A stretch of DNA of 64,000 nt from Fratercula arctica (taxonomy: Eukaryota; Chordata; Aves; Charadriiformes; Alcidae): NCBI GenBank assembly GCA_947846985.1, contig CANTUZ010000004.1, forward strand, positions 54,785,672-54,849,671, read 5' to 3'. Of the stretch, positions 35,035 through 46,882 are shown piece by piece. Under the pieces are notes generated by a model. That model was not told where the DNA came from, did not search any database, and was given only the letters and a program-made list of their open reading frames with translations. Made by a program: the position numbers and the translations under genes. Positions within the stretch are counted from its first letter, which is position 1. Each line of letters starts with the position of its first letter.

Positions 35035-38000
35035 GTGAGTAACCCGAAACATAGTTCTTCATCTTCATTCTCAGAAACGGGGGAAACGGAGAATGCTAAA
35101 ATTCTCTTAAAAATAAATCAACTTAAGCCATATACCAGACTTGGATAGAATATTGATCAGTGAGTAGTTAAAATTAGAGAAAGAAAGAAGCTACAGAAAA
35201 TATGAAGTGGTAGGCAAGAGACCAAAACCTACTTCCAGTATAAATGATGTTTGTCGATACATCTGTTCATGTTTACTCATAAGGAAAAGACTTTTTCATT
35301 ATTGGCCATCTTTCCTTTAGACAGACTGTTTGGAGGGACTCCATTCTGCACTTTTCTAGCAGACGGTGATGGCTATTTAACAAAGTTAATACCAGTCATG
35401 ATAATTACCATCAACATGTCAGAAGAAAACATTTTGATAGATTTCCATTCAGCAGCTTTTACCTTTTACCTTGAAAGTAAAGGAAAATACTTCATAAGAC
35501 ACTTGCTTTTATGTTGCTGCTTTGATCTTCCAATGGAAATGGATCTATAATAGCACCAGTGGCTTCCCTTGCATCCTTTACATAGAAGAGACCTTTTCAG
35601 GTAACACGATTTCTTGATAAAAGAACAAGGGACATAGTGCTTTGGGCCCACTGCACATTCCTCACTTTCCTCTCCATTTTGTTATTGATGGACTACCTTA
35701 CAGGCTGGCTGAATGATGTTCACTTGCCAATTTGGTTTTGCAGCAAATGGAATGAAATTTCTTAGCCTTATGTGCCCCATCTTCCCCTGTGATACACATT
35801 TCTGTGCTTTTGGCAAAATCAAATTCTGTGTGAGTGTTAAGAGCTCTTGCCAATTGCATTTTGTGTTAAAAAACCATTTTCCCTCTCACCGCACCCAAAT
35901 TCTTCATGCAACAAAAGGGATCACTCAACGTAGTTGTGTTTTGAATAACAGAAGTTCAAAAGCCAGACTCATTTCTAGTATGTCGTAAAACCAGGAGATA
36001 GATGTTTCTAAATGTGCTTTCATAAAACAATTGGACTTTTCTAAGAAAATGTTTGTCATCCAAGTATAGTGAAAGACAAAACCCAAAATATACAGACATT
36101 AAGATTTGTTGGAGCAAATTATTTTCTTCCAACCAATGTGGAAAAAAATGCCTGAAATACATCAAAGCTAACACTGAAATGGAATTAATTCTCATTTTTA
36201 AAAAGATGGAATTGAGAAGCATTACAGTCTCTCAGGATCCTGAGTTACAGTTTGAACACTTGCATATGAATACTGATTACAGAGCAATAACTTTTTGTCC
36301 TGTAGCTGATCTTGAGAGCAAATAACATAGGAGTGAAACTTTAACAGCATGTATTTATAGTTTTTTTGAATTTTATGTTGAGTGTACTGCATGCATTGTG
36401 CTCTTCTTTACAGTCCACTATATAATGGTATCTTGTTTTATTTCATAGCTTTTTTTCCTCCCCAGTTGAAGATTTGTAACATGGTCACATTAATCTTGAA
36501 TTCTTCAGAGACTGGGAAAAAAAGAGACGTGTTTTTTTCTACTCTTTGTCCAGTCTCCTGGAAGGACATATTTTAAGCTCCCTGGGCTGTGGAAAGTTTC
36601 AAACTTGAGTTTTCCATTTTCTGGATGAATTTTCTCAGTCTTAAGCTGTCACAGGTATCGCTAGTCTAGAAGTATTCTATCTCTAGGACAGCTGTAGATC
36701 TGAGCTAGATGGAGGCCCCATTCCCCCGGGAGAGGGAGGACTTTTAGCCATACCCCAGTGCTTAGGACATTTTACTGGGGAGTTCTGTATGTCTGACACA
36801 GCTGCTCAGGTCCCTGAGGTGCCTGTGAGGTCTCCCTGTGAAGTAAAAGAAAAGAGCAAACTCTAAGCACATGGTTCTGCATTTCCCTGGGATCTGTGGT
36901 TCAGGCCTCTAAATTTACAGCACTTGAATATTTTAGTCACTCAAGCCCTTTATTAGAGCTACCTCATAATTCTGGATCCAGAAGATACAGCTAAGCCTGG
37001 GTGCAGGAAGGACTGCCAAAGAAGTGGTTTCATATCTCCATGGCAGAAATGGCCTCCATTATGGTTAAAGAAGACCTTTCTTTGAATTCCAAAGAATTAC
37101 TGTCACTAAATCTAATAAAAAGTTGATTTTACAAGATAAGACTTGGTGGGAAGAAAAAGTGCTCAGTTCAGAGTTAAGCTGAAATTCTTGAGAGAGGAAG
37201 AAGAGCTTCAACAGGCATTGAAAGTAGTGGGAAAAAAATGGAGAAAGCAGAAGGGAAGTTCAAAAAGCTTCAGAAAATTCTGATGGAAACAGATGGATAT
37301 TTATCTCTCTGCAATAGCTCATGATAGCATCAGAGAAAGCCCATCATGTGCAAGCTTGTTGCAAAAAAACCCCTTTTCCTATTAATACAGTACATCCGGG
37401 TAGCAATAAGCTATGGCTGGAGCAACACAAATAGGTTCAAATGTTTCTTTTATGCCTAGTCTTGCCTTGTTATGTCAAGGAACTCACCCGTATTCAGGAA
37501 GACACAGGATTTAAGAAAACATTTAGCAGATTCCGAATACCGGGCTAGAGTATTTTTCTGTCTCCTAAAAGCACTCCCTTCTCTCCAGCCTACTCTAAAT
37601 CCATTTCTGTCTTTTCTGGCAGGAAATCTGCAGATCTCAAATCCCTGGAGAGAAAGCAAGAAAGATTTTGTTTTCGAACACACTTGCAGATGTGGCTGCA
37701 TTGTATCTAATTATATTTAAGTGTATTATTTAGCTTGGAAGATTGAGGCTTCTGCCACCCATTGACAGGAAAAAGCTGGTTTTTATGCTACAGATGTTTT
37801 CCTATCCATGTTTTGACGTGTCACTGGTGAAGGGATATACATTCCAAAGCTGTTGGTGAACATGAAGCAGATGAACTAAGAAGTATATCTCACAGTCTAC
37901 CCTTTTACTTACAGATTAATATGTATATGCAACATAATGAGTATATCACAGCGTAAAAGAGCACAGGGGTAGCTGCATTATTTCTATGGAAAGAGTTTTG

Positions 38001-39464
38001 GAACACATATCTTCAAGAAAAATACAAGCATATATTCAGCAGATAATGCATTTTAAATCTCATAATGTTCATTTGTGAACTGACTCAAACAGTTGATGGA
38101 AAGTGAGAAAAGTTTTTATTTGAAGTGTGCTAAATGGTAAAGGTTTAATTTTTTGATTCTCAGCTGGTACAAATAAAGTAAATACTCCTTTTGCTTCAAG
38201 GAGAAAAATGCAGTCAATGAATCTGTTCATACATATGTATGATCTTCAAGAAAAGCAGGGATGTGTCCCTGGTATAGATACTGGCTCAGTAAACCAGTAA
38301 TCTTGGTCCTACCCATAAGAGAGAGCAATACAACAGGGTGGAAGGTGAAAATCAGTATTGACACATTCAAGGTTGAAAGGAGCAAACTGAGGTAATTAGA
38401 TGAATTGTTGTAGTACAAATATGCTAAAACCATGCAATAAAATAGCCCGGTGCTATGTCATGTGCGTAGCTGCTCAATGCATACTGATGCTAAAAAACCA
38501 ATAAAAATCCTTAAGTCCTTAAAAAAACCCCACCTTTTCCCAAGGCCCTACAGTAGGGTCATGAAAGATGATAGTATGAAATAGTAGCAAGTTCATGCGT
38601 CTTAAAAATGATAATGCAGCCTCATCTGAATAACTTATCGTCCTGGTGGGGCAATTGCAAACAATCAGTGCAGTTCACAGAGAAGTTTTTATAGAGAGGG
38701 ACAGCACGAAGTCTTAGAGACACAGAGAGCTTCATTTGTGTGGAATGATGGAAAACCCTGTGACAGGAAGGTGTTTGTGTCGTGTGTTCCCAGGGGAATA
38801 TTCGTATATTTAAAGAGGAGACGAATACAAGTGAGGGTAACACGAGGCAATGAAGGATCCAGAAAAGGCTAGTTGTGTGGTCCTATTCATCTTCAAAACA
38901 GAAAAAAAAAAAAAAAAAAGAAGAGAAGTGGAATAAAATTAAAGACTGATTATATGAAATAGTATTTTTTTTTAAAATACAGTTCACATAGTTTGACCTG
39001 TAGGATTCGATGTCATTACTACAAGTTTTAGCAGATACTTCATCTTGAAGAAAATAATGAGAAGAAGGTAGTGAAATTTACTGCTGTAATAATGAGAGCA
39101 CACTATCAGCTACCTACATTTAGGAGCATTTCTCTGCCCAGATTGAGTGATTATGGCTCTCATTTGCAAAAAAGTTACATTGCTTATTCAAATAGCTGTG
39201 CCTATAAGATAGCAAACACATATTTCAGAAATCTCTAAAATACATGTTGCTTTGCTGGTTGTCTTGCTCTATTATTTAGTGTTCTTTCATTTTTATTATC
39301 TGTTCAGTATTAACGTGTGCCTCTGAAAAATGTAAAATTAAGCCCAGTCCTGCAGTAAGAGGAACGTTGACTACAAGAAAACCCTCTGAAACAGTCTGAC
39401 CAGTGGACTTGCTGGGGTTTCAGCAAGCTCTAAGCACTTCCAAGACCTTTAATTCCTGGAGTTT
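35035..39464. other. Gene-poor stretch
   Basis: No named gene or transposon was recognised. It includes a minus-strand exon-like interval at 37488-37644 and an A18 run at 38902-38919. Other ORFs here are short and lack supporting signals. Confidence 0.5.
38902..38919. repeat. Poly-A run (18)
   Basis: Eighteen consecutive A, followed by gaagagaag. There is no recognisable element upstream. Confidence 0.9.
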
Positions 39465-39590
39465 GTGTCTCATCCTAAGAGTAATGGTGTAAATGGTAAT
39501 CCGGGTCTTCTGTCTGACAGGTCCACTGATGAGAGGAGGAGGTGGGGGTGTGCGTCTGTGGGTGTTTGGCAGGACTTTGGGAGGGCAGTG

Positions 39591-39770
39591 ATTGGTCTGT
39601 GTCAGTCAGAATGGTGTTTGGCGGGGATTGATTTCCCTGCTGCAGTGTTCACACGTGGATGTTTGCGCTCCACAGGAGACAATGCCTCCTCGAGACCATG
39701 GGGAAGGCGGGATTTATAAAGAACCGTCCTGGTTCTCGTGAGCGGGTGCAGAAGCAGCAAGCCAGCTCTG
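39591..39770 (+). promoter_or_regulatory. Candidate TATA-type promoter
   Basis: The region is more GC-rich than its surroundings. It holds an inverted CCAAT box (attgg, 39591-39595), an E2F-like tttggcgggg (39617-39626) and a TATA box (tttataaa, 39713-39720). Transcription would be expected to start near 39,745-39,750, leaving a short leader before the ATG at 39771. The CCAAT box is somewhat farther from the start than usual. The arrangement is suggestive only; no transcript evidence is available. Confidence 0.35.
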
Positions 39771-40022
39771 ATGACTGCTCTCATCCTCTTTGCATACTTC
39801 ATCATTTCAACTCTTCACAGCTCTCTTTGGTTTGATTCTGCAGTGGCAGAGATTTTCGGCTCAGTGGAACCAGCCCCTTGTGCTCTCGCTGGCCTGAGCC
39901 AGACAGAGGACGAGGCACTGGTGACATCCACCGGTGTCACTGCAGCCAGCTCTGCCCTTGCTCCACTCCCTCGGCCCTTTCCCTACTCTCCAAGGTTATA
40001 TAGCCTGGGCTTTCAAATCTAA
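39771..40022 (+). other. Short ORF with signal-peptide-like start
   Basis: An 83-codon ORF follows the candidate TATA promoter. Its N-terminus, MTALILFAYFIISTLHSSLW, is hydrophobic like a secretion signal, and FDSAVAE could hold a cleavage site. The rest is rich in alanine, serine and proline and resembles no family I know. The context of the ATG (ctctgATGa) is weak. It might be a first exon read past its donor; gtgaca (about 39,920) and gtgtca are poor donors. It could also be chance. Confidence 0.25.
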
Positions 40023-42178
40023 ATGGGAAATTTATGGCCTTAAAAGAGATGTTGCATATAATTTAATGCAGAAAAAAATTCATAAATCTGCATTATATGG
40101 TTCCTCATTACATTTAATAAGTTGATTTCACCATTACCTGCTTCCCTGAATGCTTTCTCCAGTTTATCTCTGGCTTCAAGTTATATCTTACAAAGGTAGT
40201 TCAAACTATAAATTCATTGTGGTGGTATCTGACTTACCTTAATGTGTGGATGTATGTGTCTATCATGATAGGGCTCAAGACTTAAAGCTTTCCTTCATTA
40301 CTAATTAACCACACTGAAATTGCCTCAATATCTTAGCACATTGACTGGAGAATATTATCCTTGCTATAGATTCATATAGAAAAGTTATAACTACTAATTA
40401 AATTGTATAATACTCATCTGAGAGGGATTTTTCAAGTACAAAATAATCACTGTGGGAAAATTCCAGGAATGTAATATAGTACTCATCAAAGCAGTGAAAA
40501 TGTAAAAAAAAAAAAAGTCTCCAGAGTGCTAGTTCCAACATATTTTTGCCCATGGAAAAGTCTATAACTAAATCTATTCAGGTAATTCCATTCAAAGGGC
40601 ACTGATTTTATGTAATACTGTGTTCATGGACATGCATTTTAAAAGGATTTGGATTTTAGGATTGTTCTCAGCCATATTTTTCTTAACGGGTATTGAAATC
40701 TACAGAGGCTTTGATATGCTTGCTTTATTGTTTATAACTGACTTAAAACCCTAAACATCGAGCAATGAAGCTTTCTGCCCTGTGTTATGATTTTGAGTCT
40801 CTGGGAGGAGGACTCATGAGGACTGTTTGTCTATGTTGTAAAAAATACTCTAATTGATTAGATACATTCCTCCTTCTCAATTAAAAATTACAGAAAAAGG
40901 GAGTTTGTGACTCTGAGCCAAGTTCATTGATGTATAGAGCATAGCTAATATCAGTCATTATTACGGTCCTGATTGTACTGTGTGTTTTCTCACAAACACA
41001 ATTATAGCAAGCTAATTTGCATTGCTAAACGAATGCTAAAAATATCAAAACATTTTTCCCTGATGGCCAGAGAGTAGTTGATCCAATCATTAAAATACAG
41101 ATAAACAGAAGTAACTACTCTGATGGAAGCTAAGATGATTAAGCACAATATGCATAGGAAATTAGTTATTTAGCTACTAGTGTGCTCTCCAGAAGAAGAA
41201 CTGCAAAGCTCTTGTTTAAAAATCACACCAATCTATCATGGAGGTTTTTGCGTGGCACCAGAAGGATCTATAAAATCTTTACATTATTCCTCATTCAACA
41301 TTTACCATGGGGCCTTTTGACAGCATGCGCTAAGGGACTGAACTGCAGCTGCTGTGTAGGAAAAAAAAATTTCTGCTTTTCCTAGCAGGACTGATGACTT
41401 TGGCTCCAGCAGCTGCTATAAGTCATTGTTCCTTTTGCTGTACAAGAAGGCAGAGTCTGAGCAGCCCAGCACTGCAAACAGGTGGGCTCTTGCCTTCGCT
41501 CGCTTCTTATTCAGAGCCTGCACAGATGAACTTATTTAGCCACGGATGAAATCTGGGCCAGATATAGAAATAATGGGGAATGTTTGCAGGACAGTGGTTT
41601 ATTCCAGGTCTCCTCTTGAGGCAGGTGCTAGAGCAGTGGAGGTTCAAGAGGATACCTGCGGCTTTTTAATTAAATGCACTTTGAATATCTCCTTGCTTTC
41701 CAACTCCCACCGAAATTGTAAATGTACCTGCCCCAAACCTCTAAGCTTCTCCTACGTTGGCAGCCACTTTTTTCCATAGCAGAAGTGTTGGCATAACTAC
41801 CCAACTGGAAAACAGAAAAATGCTTTGGCTCTCATTCGTCCAACCACAGTTCCTCTGTACATCCCAATACACCCATATTTAGGTTTAGTTTAAACTGTCA
41901 GAAGTCAGTTTGAAATTGTGATCACATATTTCTGCAAGCAGAAAACATCTAAATGAACAGAATGGATGGGTGGATTGGTGCCTAGCGTTTCCTCTATTAT
42001 GTACTTTGATATCATCTTGAATAGCATGCCAAGATCTATAACCACCACCACCTCCCCTATCCTTCCCCCAAATCTACCCAAAAAACTTTTGCAAATGTTT
42101 CATTATTCATATTTGTCAAGACTACAGATGAAAGGAGCCATTTGTATTTTATGACAGTTGGTAATTAAACATTTACAG
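40023..42178. other. Gene-poor AT-rich stretch
   Basis: Nothing beyond short unsupported ORFs and a short A run near 40,504 was seen. Confidence 0.5.
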
Positions 42179-42230
42179 TACGGTGCCAGTGTTTAATACA
42201 CAATGTAGAAGGAGCAAACTTGAACAGAAG
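42179..42230 (+). other. Weak candidate exon, plus strand
   Basis: The interval lies between taattaaacatttacag and AGAAG|gtgagt. In the phase set by the 34928-35034 candidate it is open for 16 codons (RCQCLIHNVEGANLNR). A second frame is open too, and the acceptor has only a modest pyrimidine tract. Support is therefore thin and depends on the chain as a whole. Confidence 0.18.
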
Positions 42231-43261
42231 GTGAGTCTGGCAGAGCTTAACGTGGAGTGATGCTGTGGGATTGGGCATGTGTGATCAGAACTGTAACACC
42301 ATAGAGCAAGTGGCATTGCAATAAAATGTTGTAGCAGCAAACTACTTTTCCAGCTGTGTTAGACTTCCTTCCCTCTTCCCTGGAACAGAAATGAGAAAAA
42401 ATATTTTACCCTTGAAATGACTTGGAGAAACCAGATGAGACTTTGGGAGTTAAGATCACTGGCTGCTTTTGCAAGGCAATAAAGCTGTATAGAATAAATG
42501 AGTCCCAAGGAGTTTCTTTTGGTTTAATGACTGCCCCGCTTTCTTTTTCTCTTCCATCTCACTGAGTATTTTGTAAAAACCTTCTGCGTCTTATTTAGGT
42601 CGCCTTCCCTGTTTTCATTTCTGCTGGAAAGCACGTCAGTATTCATTGCAACAGTCTATTTTTGTCTACTTTCCCGGCCCTCTAATACCACATTTGCACT
42701 TAAGGATAAAAACTGTTTAAACAGCTCTTACTCCTGTTGAAGTGATCAGAAATCTTCCCTTTTTTTCATAAGGATAAGACTGCATCTCCGTAAGTTGTCT
42801 GTGCCATCACAAACAAGATTCATCTGACTAAATGTCAGTGCACAATGTGCATGTCCACATCTGAGCTGTGTACACTGACATTACACTCCATGGAGGCAGA
42901 GCTAAAGGGAGAACCATCTGCTAAAAGAGACAATCAAGACAGAGCAAGTGCACCACATCCTAAAAGCATCTTTTCTTTTTTTTTTTCTGCTCTTTATTTT
43001 TGAGCCTGGATATGGCTAATGCATCTGCAGATGTGTACCTCTTTCCTATGCCTAAAGCTAGAGGAGACAAGTCCCAGCCAAACGCTTCTCAGGCTTCTTC
43101 CTAGGCTGTGTGACTTCTCTTGTAGTACTTGTTCTGTCCTCACAAAGCGCATACTGTACAGAATGACCTCTCTTCTTCTTCTTCTGCACCATTCTCAGGG
43201 CTTCCCACGACAGGCCAGTTCCTTACAGCTGTGTTAGTCGAAAGGGAAGATGAACTAAGAG

Positions 43262-43443
43262 TACAGGTCGCCCAGAGAGGTGGTAGATGCCCCATCCCTG
43301 GAAACGTTCAAGGTCAGGTTGGACGGGGCTCTGAGCAACCTGATCTAGTTGAAGATGTTCCTGCTTATTGCTAGGGGGTGGTTGGACTAGGTGACCTTTA
43401 AAGGTCCCTTCCAACCCAATCTGTTTTATGATTCTGATTCTAT
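43262..43443 (+). mobile_element. CR1 LINE 3'-end fragment
   Basis: About 180 bases of CR1. The end of ORF2 can be traced (tagatgccccatccctgg, then gggctctgagcaacctgatc), followed by the 3' UTR with tttaaaggtcccttccaacc and a diverged tail, ttttatgattctgattctat. It is 5'-truncated and has no intact coding sequence. Confidence 0.93.
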
Positions 43444-45972
43444 ATTGAATCTCCACAGTATAGCTGAGGGTATTCTCTGAGCTGTGTAATAAGTAGACAA
43501 AGATAATTTTATGCAGCATAAGGTTCAGCTTGCAGTCAGGGGAAGTGCCATGGACTCTGGATAATGCTGATTGGTGCCATGATTCCTGTTTTTTTGCAAG
43601 CAGTAGAGTTGTTTGAGAAATGATCGTGTGGCAACAAGCGTGAAATTAAAGTGTCTGAGTGAGCTTGCATTCATGCACAATACTCTGCAAACATATTTAA
43701 GTAGATGACATCTATCTAATAACCAGGCTTCTCTCAAAAACAGCTTAGTAAAGCACTGGCAAAGACACCCAGCCAGATCAGACTGCAAATGTTTGGTAGA
43801 ATCCTGCTGCTAATTAAATTCTACCTGCAGGACCCCCCTTCCGCCTCCTCCAATTTTTAGTACAGTCACTGGTGAACTTCTTGCACTGTAAAGGCTGTGG
43901 ATCTTTCCTTCAATAAACTTTTCATTCTACAAAGCCAGGCTTCTCGGGGGCTGTGTGTGCATTAGCAGGCAGTACAGCCCGACACCAGGGGCTCTGCAAA
44001 GCAGAGCACTCGGCGATGCAGGCCTGACAGACACACGAGGCACGTTTGGGGAAGTTTAACTTCAGATTTGTTCCCTCCTGTTCCTGTGGTCTACAAGCCC
44101 AAGGCTGGGCGGATAGCATTAAGTGCTCACTTGGAGCACATCTTCTGTTTTTGTATTATCTAAAATGAATCTGATTTGGGTGCCGCAGTATGAACCAAAA
44201 TGCAGTAGGGCTGTAAGGTTGAGACATTAAATCAAAAAATGCCTTCCCAGCCTGAATTTAGGTGCTACTATAGTTGCATCCTATGTAGCTGATGTACAAG
44301 ATCACTCACAATAACTCTTCTTGCTTGAAACAGCTGTAATCATAGAAAAAAAGCAAATGCGTCATTGCCTTTTTTTTCCCAAGTGTTTTTCTAATTGGAA
44401 AATTTTACGTGGAAAAACTTAATAAATCACTGGCCCTGCTTACACAAACTGCATGGTTGTAATCTGTATTAGCTGATACATCATGGATCCTGGAAGCATT
44501 TACTTACAAGCAGTATCATTAATTTTTGTAGGATTACTCAAGTAAATAAAACCTTTCATTTCTTTCCAGGATCAAGATCCAAGATCCTAATAACATTTTG
44601 ACTGGAACAGAACAATAGGTGTTTCCAGAAATTATGTGAAATGTTACCCACTTTGGTCCTTCCCAAGTCAAACGAATATTAAGCAAAAAAAAAAAAAAAA
44701 AAAAAAAAAATTCATTATAAGAAGGGATGGGCATGAAATAGTTTATTCTGGGCAATGAAGTCTGTCCTCTCATGACCAGAGAAACTCTGCTCCTTTGCTT
44801 GATCCTATGATTTTTTCAGTCCATGCCCAAATTAACCAGGTAGATCATGCTCATGACAGAAGTAAAATTTTTACCTTAGTACATTTGTAAACTGCTCTGT
44901 TGTTGATAGGAACACCATATCATTTCATGGAGCAATAAAAATCTGTATTTTATGAAAAATTCATGACAAAAATTACATATAATGTGAAACGAAATTTTAA
45001 AATAGATTCAATTACAAAGAACTTTCTTTTGTAGAAGACAGAATGGAAACAGTACAGTAAAAATAGATTATTACAAACAAAATGTTTTTCACTTCCAAAA
45101 GCCTAACTTATTTGTTTTAAAAAGTTGAAATGAAATTTGTTTACGGATGGTAACCCTTAAAAATAAAAGCACAATAGGACAGAACAAGCATGCATTTATT
45201 ATAAAAATGTGGATGTACAAGTTGTAGAATACCATAAATGTTTAGAATTGTGGACATTGCTTAAAAAGAAGGTCTTTCATGTCAGCAATACTTTGGATAA
45301 ACTATGTTTCTTTCTATTCAAGATGGTTCTCATCCAGAATAGATCCATGAAAACAGAGACACATGTAACTTCTTCACATTTTATGACACCTAACTGTGGA
45401 TCTGAACAAGTTCTGGATGTTTGTAGCTCTCCTTACTAAGCTACTTCTCAACTCTGGCTCAGTCAGCCTGTTGTTACAAATAAAAAAGTCTTTCTTTGTC
45501 ATGTTTGTCACACACTACTAATGTGTCTGATCCTGCATCCACCAAAGTCACTAGCAAAACTTTGACTCGGCCAGGGTCACATCTTTTATTACAAAGCAGA
45601 ATGCATGAAGTTAAAGAACAATATGAATACATTCACGCTGCAACTTTTCCAACGAGCTTCAGGTATTTAAATGAAATTGTTCAGTGTTTGGCCTATTTGA
45701 CGCTACATTCACGTATTTACATCATATACATCTGTTATAAACTCAACAGCAGGTACTCAGAAACAGCTGTGTCCAGCAGTTTCACAAAATTCCAAACAGG
45801 ACAATTTTCATTAACGGAGACAGAGAGGGTAAAGTAAAGCCTTCAAGATAAAGCTGGCCTCAATATAACTTTGCCTCTTGCAAGTAGCCAGAAACGTGGC
45901 AATCTTTGAGAGGCTGCCTAATGAATTGTTTCAAGTTTTCTTCAGGATTTTGAAAAGGAAAGTCACACTTAC
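43444..45972. other. Gene-poor stretch
   Basis: AT-rich sequence with an A26 run (44685-44710). No gene or recognisable element was found. Confidence 0.5.
44685..44710. repeat. Poly-A run (26)
   Basis: Twenty-six consecutive A, the longest homopolymer in the window. No retroposed body was recognised upstream. Confidence 0.92.
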
Positions 45973-46136
45973 TTATAAAACTGTATTTTGTTGCTGATGG
46001 TCATTTTTCCAGTGGCAGAGTCAAAAGAAGAGTGAGGTCCTACGTGGAAAGTATCAGCCAGTATCAGCCGGTGTGCTCTGTGGGTTTTGTCCTTGGCTGG
46101 GGATCCTGCTTTTGGAGGAGTCAGATATCCTGGGAT
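45973..46136 (-). other. Best minus-strand candidate coding exon
   Basis: Read on the minus strand, the acceptor cttcatcgtcgtctctcag and the donor TTATAA|gtaagtgtg are both strong. One frame is open for 54 codons plus two bases, and the other two frames are stopped. The peptide begins IPGYLTPPKAGSPAKDKT and ends KMTISNKIQFYK; it is proline-, lysine- and serine-containing and looks protein-like. A 10-bp tandem duplication (gtatcagcca/gtatcagccg, 46051-46070) lies inside without breaking the frame. No family was recognised and no neighbouring exon is certain. Confidence 0.3.
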
Positions 46137-46862
46137 CTGAGAGACGACGATGAAGGCATGAGCAGAGAGGACCTTTCTTCTCCCTGCCAGGGTGGCGGCG
46201 TGTGCGGGGCAATGGCTCACTAGCTGCTGCAGCCTCTTGTGCAGCCATGGCCCAGTAAATTGTTGTTACGTCCATCCTGGAGTTTCTCATGGCTCTGAAG
46301 GGATGCTCTGCTGTCCATGCTGGAAGTCTGTCCGCTTTGATCCTGCTGTCTTCTTAATCTGCCAAAGGTTAAAAACATTGATGTAGCTATCACGTGCAGA
46401 CAACTGTACCAGAATGACAGCCGTGGCCCGGCCTGTGGATAGCCACGTACAACTGCATATAGAAACAGATCCCTGCACCATTCGATCTCTCTTAACTCCT
46501 TGAGCTGCCATGTCTTCTAAATGTCGATGATTGCTTCCTCCTAAGTATGTGCAGTTGGGTTTTGGTCAAACACTGCTCCCATTAAAGCCTATCATAAGTA
46601 GTCAGCAGAGGAGAATGCTTTCTCTGGCTTTAGCACCTCTGCTCAGACCGTAACTTGACAAAACCTCCAGGTAGCTCAAGACTGATGAGAGTTGTTGGCT
46701 GGACACACAACAGCAGTAAAGCAGCTGCTCCCCTCTGCTCTCCTACAAAACTATCAGTAACCACCATCAGTACAAGAGAAAAAAACATGAGCTGAAACTA
46801 TATTCAGTATTTCTCTTGTTATTACTTCATATGTTGTCAGACCCTCCTAGGTGGTTTCAAAG

Positions 46863-46882
46863 AACAACAACAACAACAACAA
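46863..46882. repeat. AAC trinucleotide microsatellite
   Basis: About six and a half perfect copies of aac. Confidence 0.92.
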
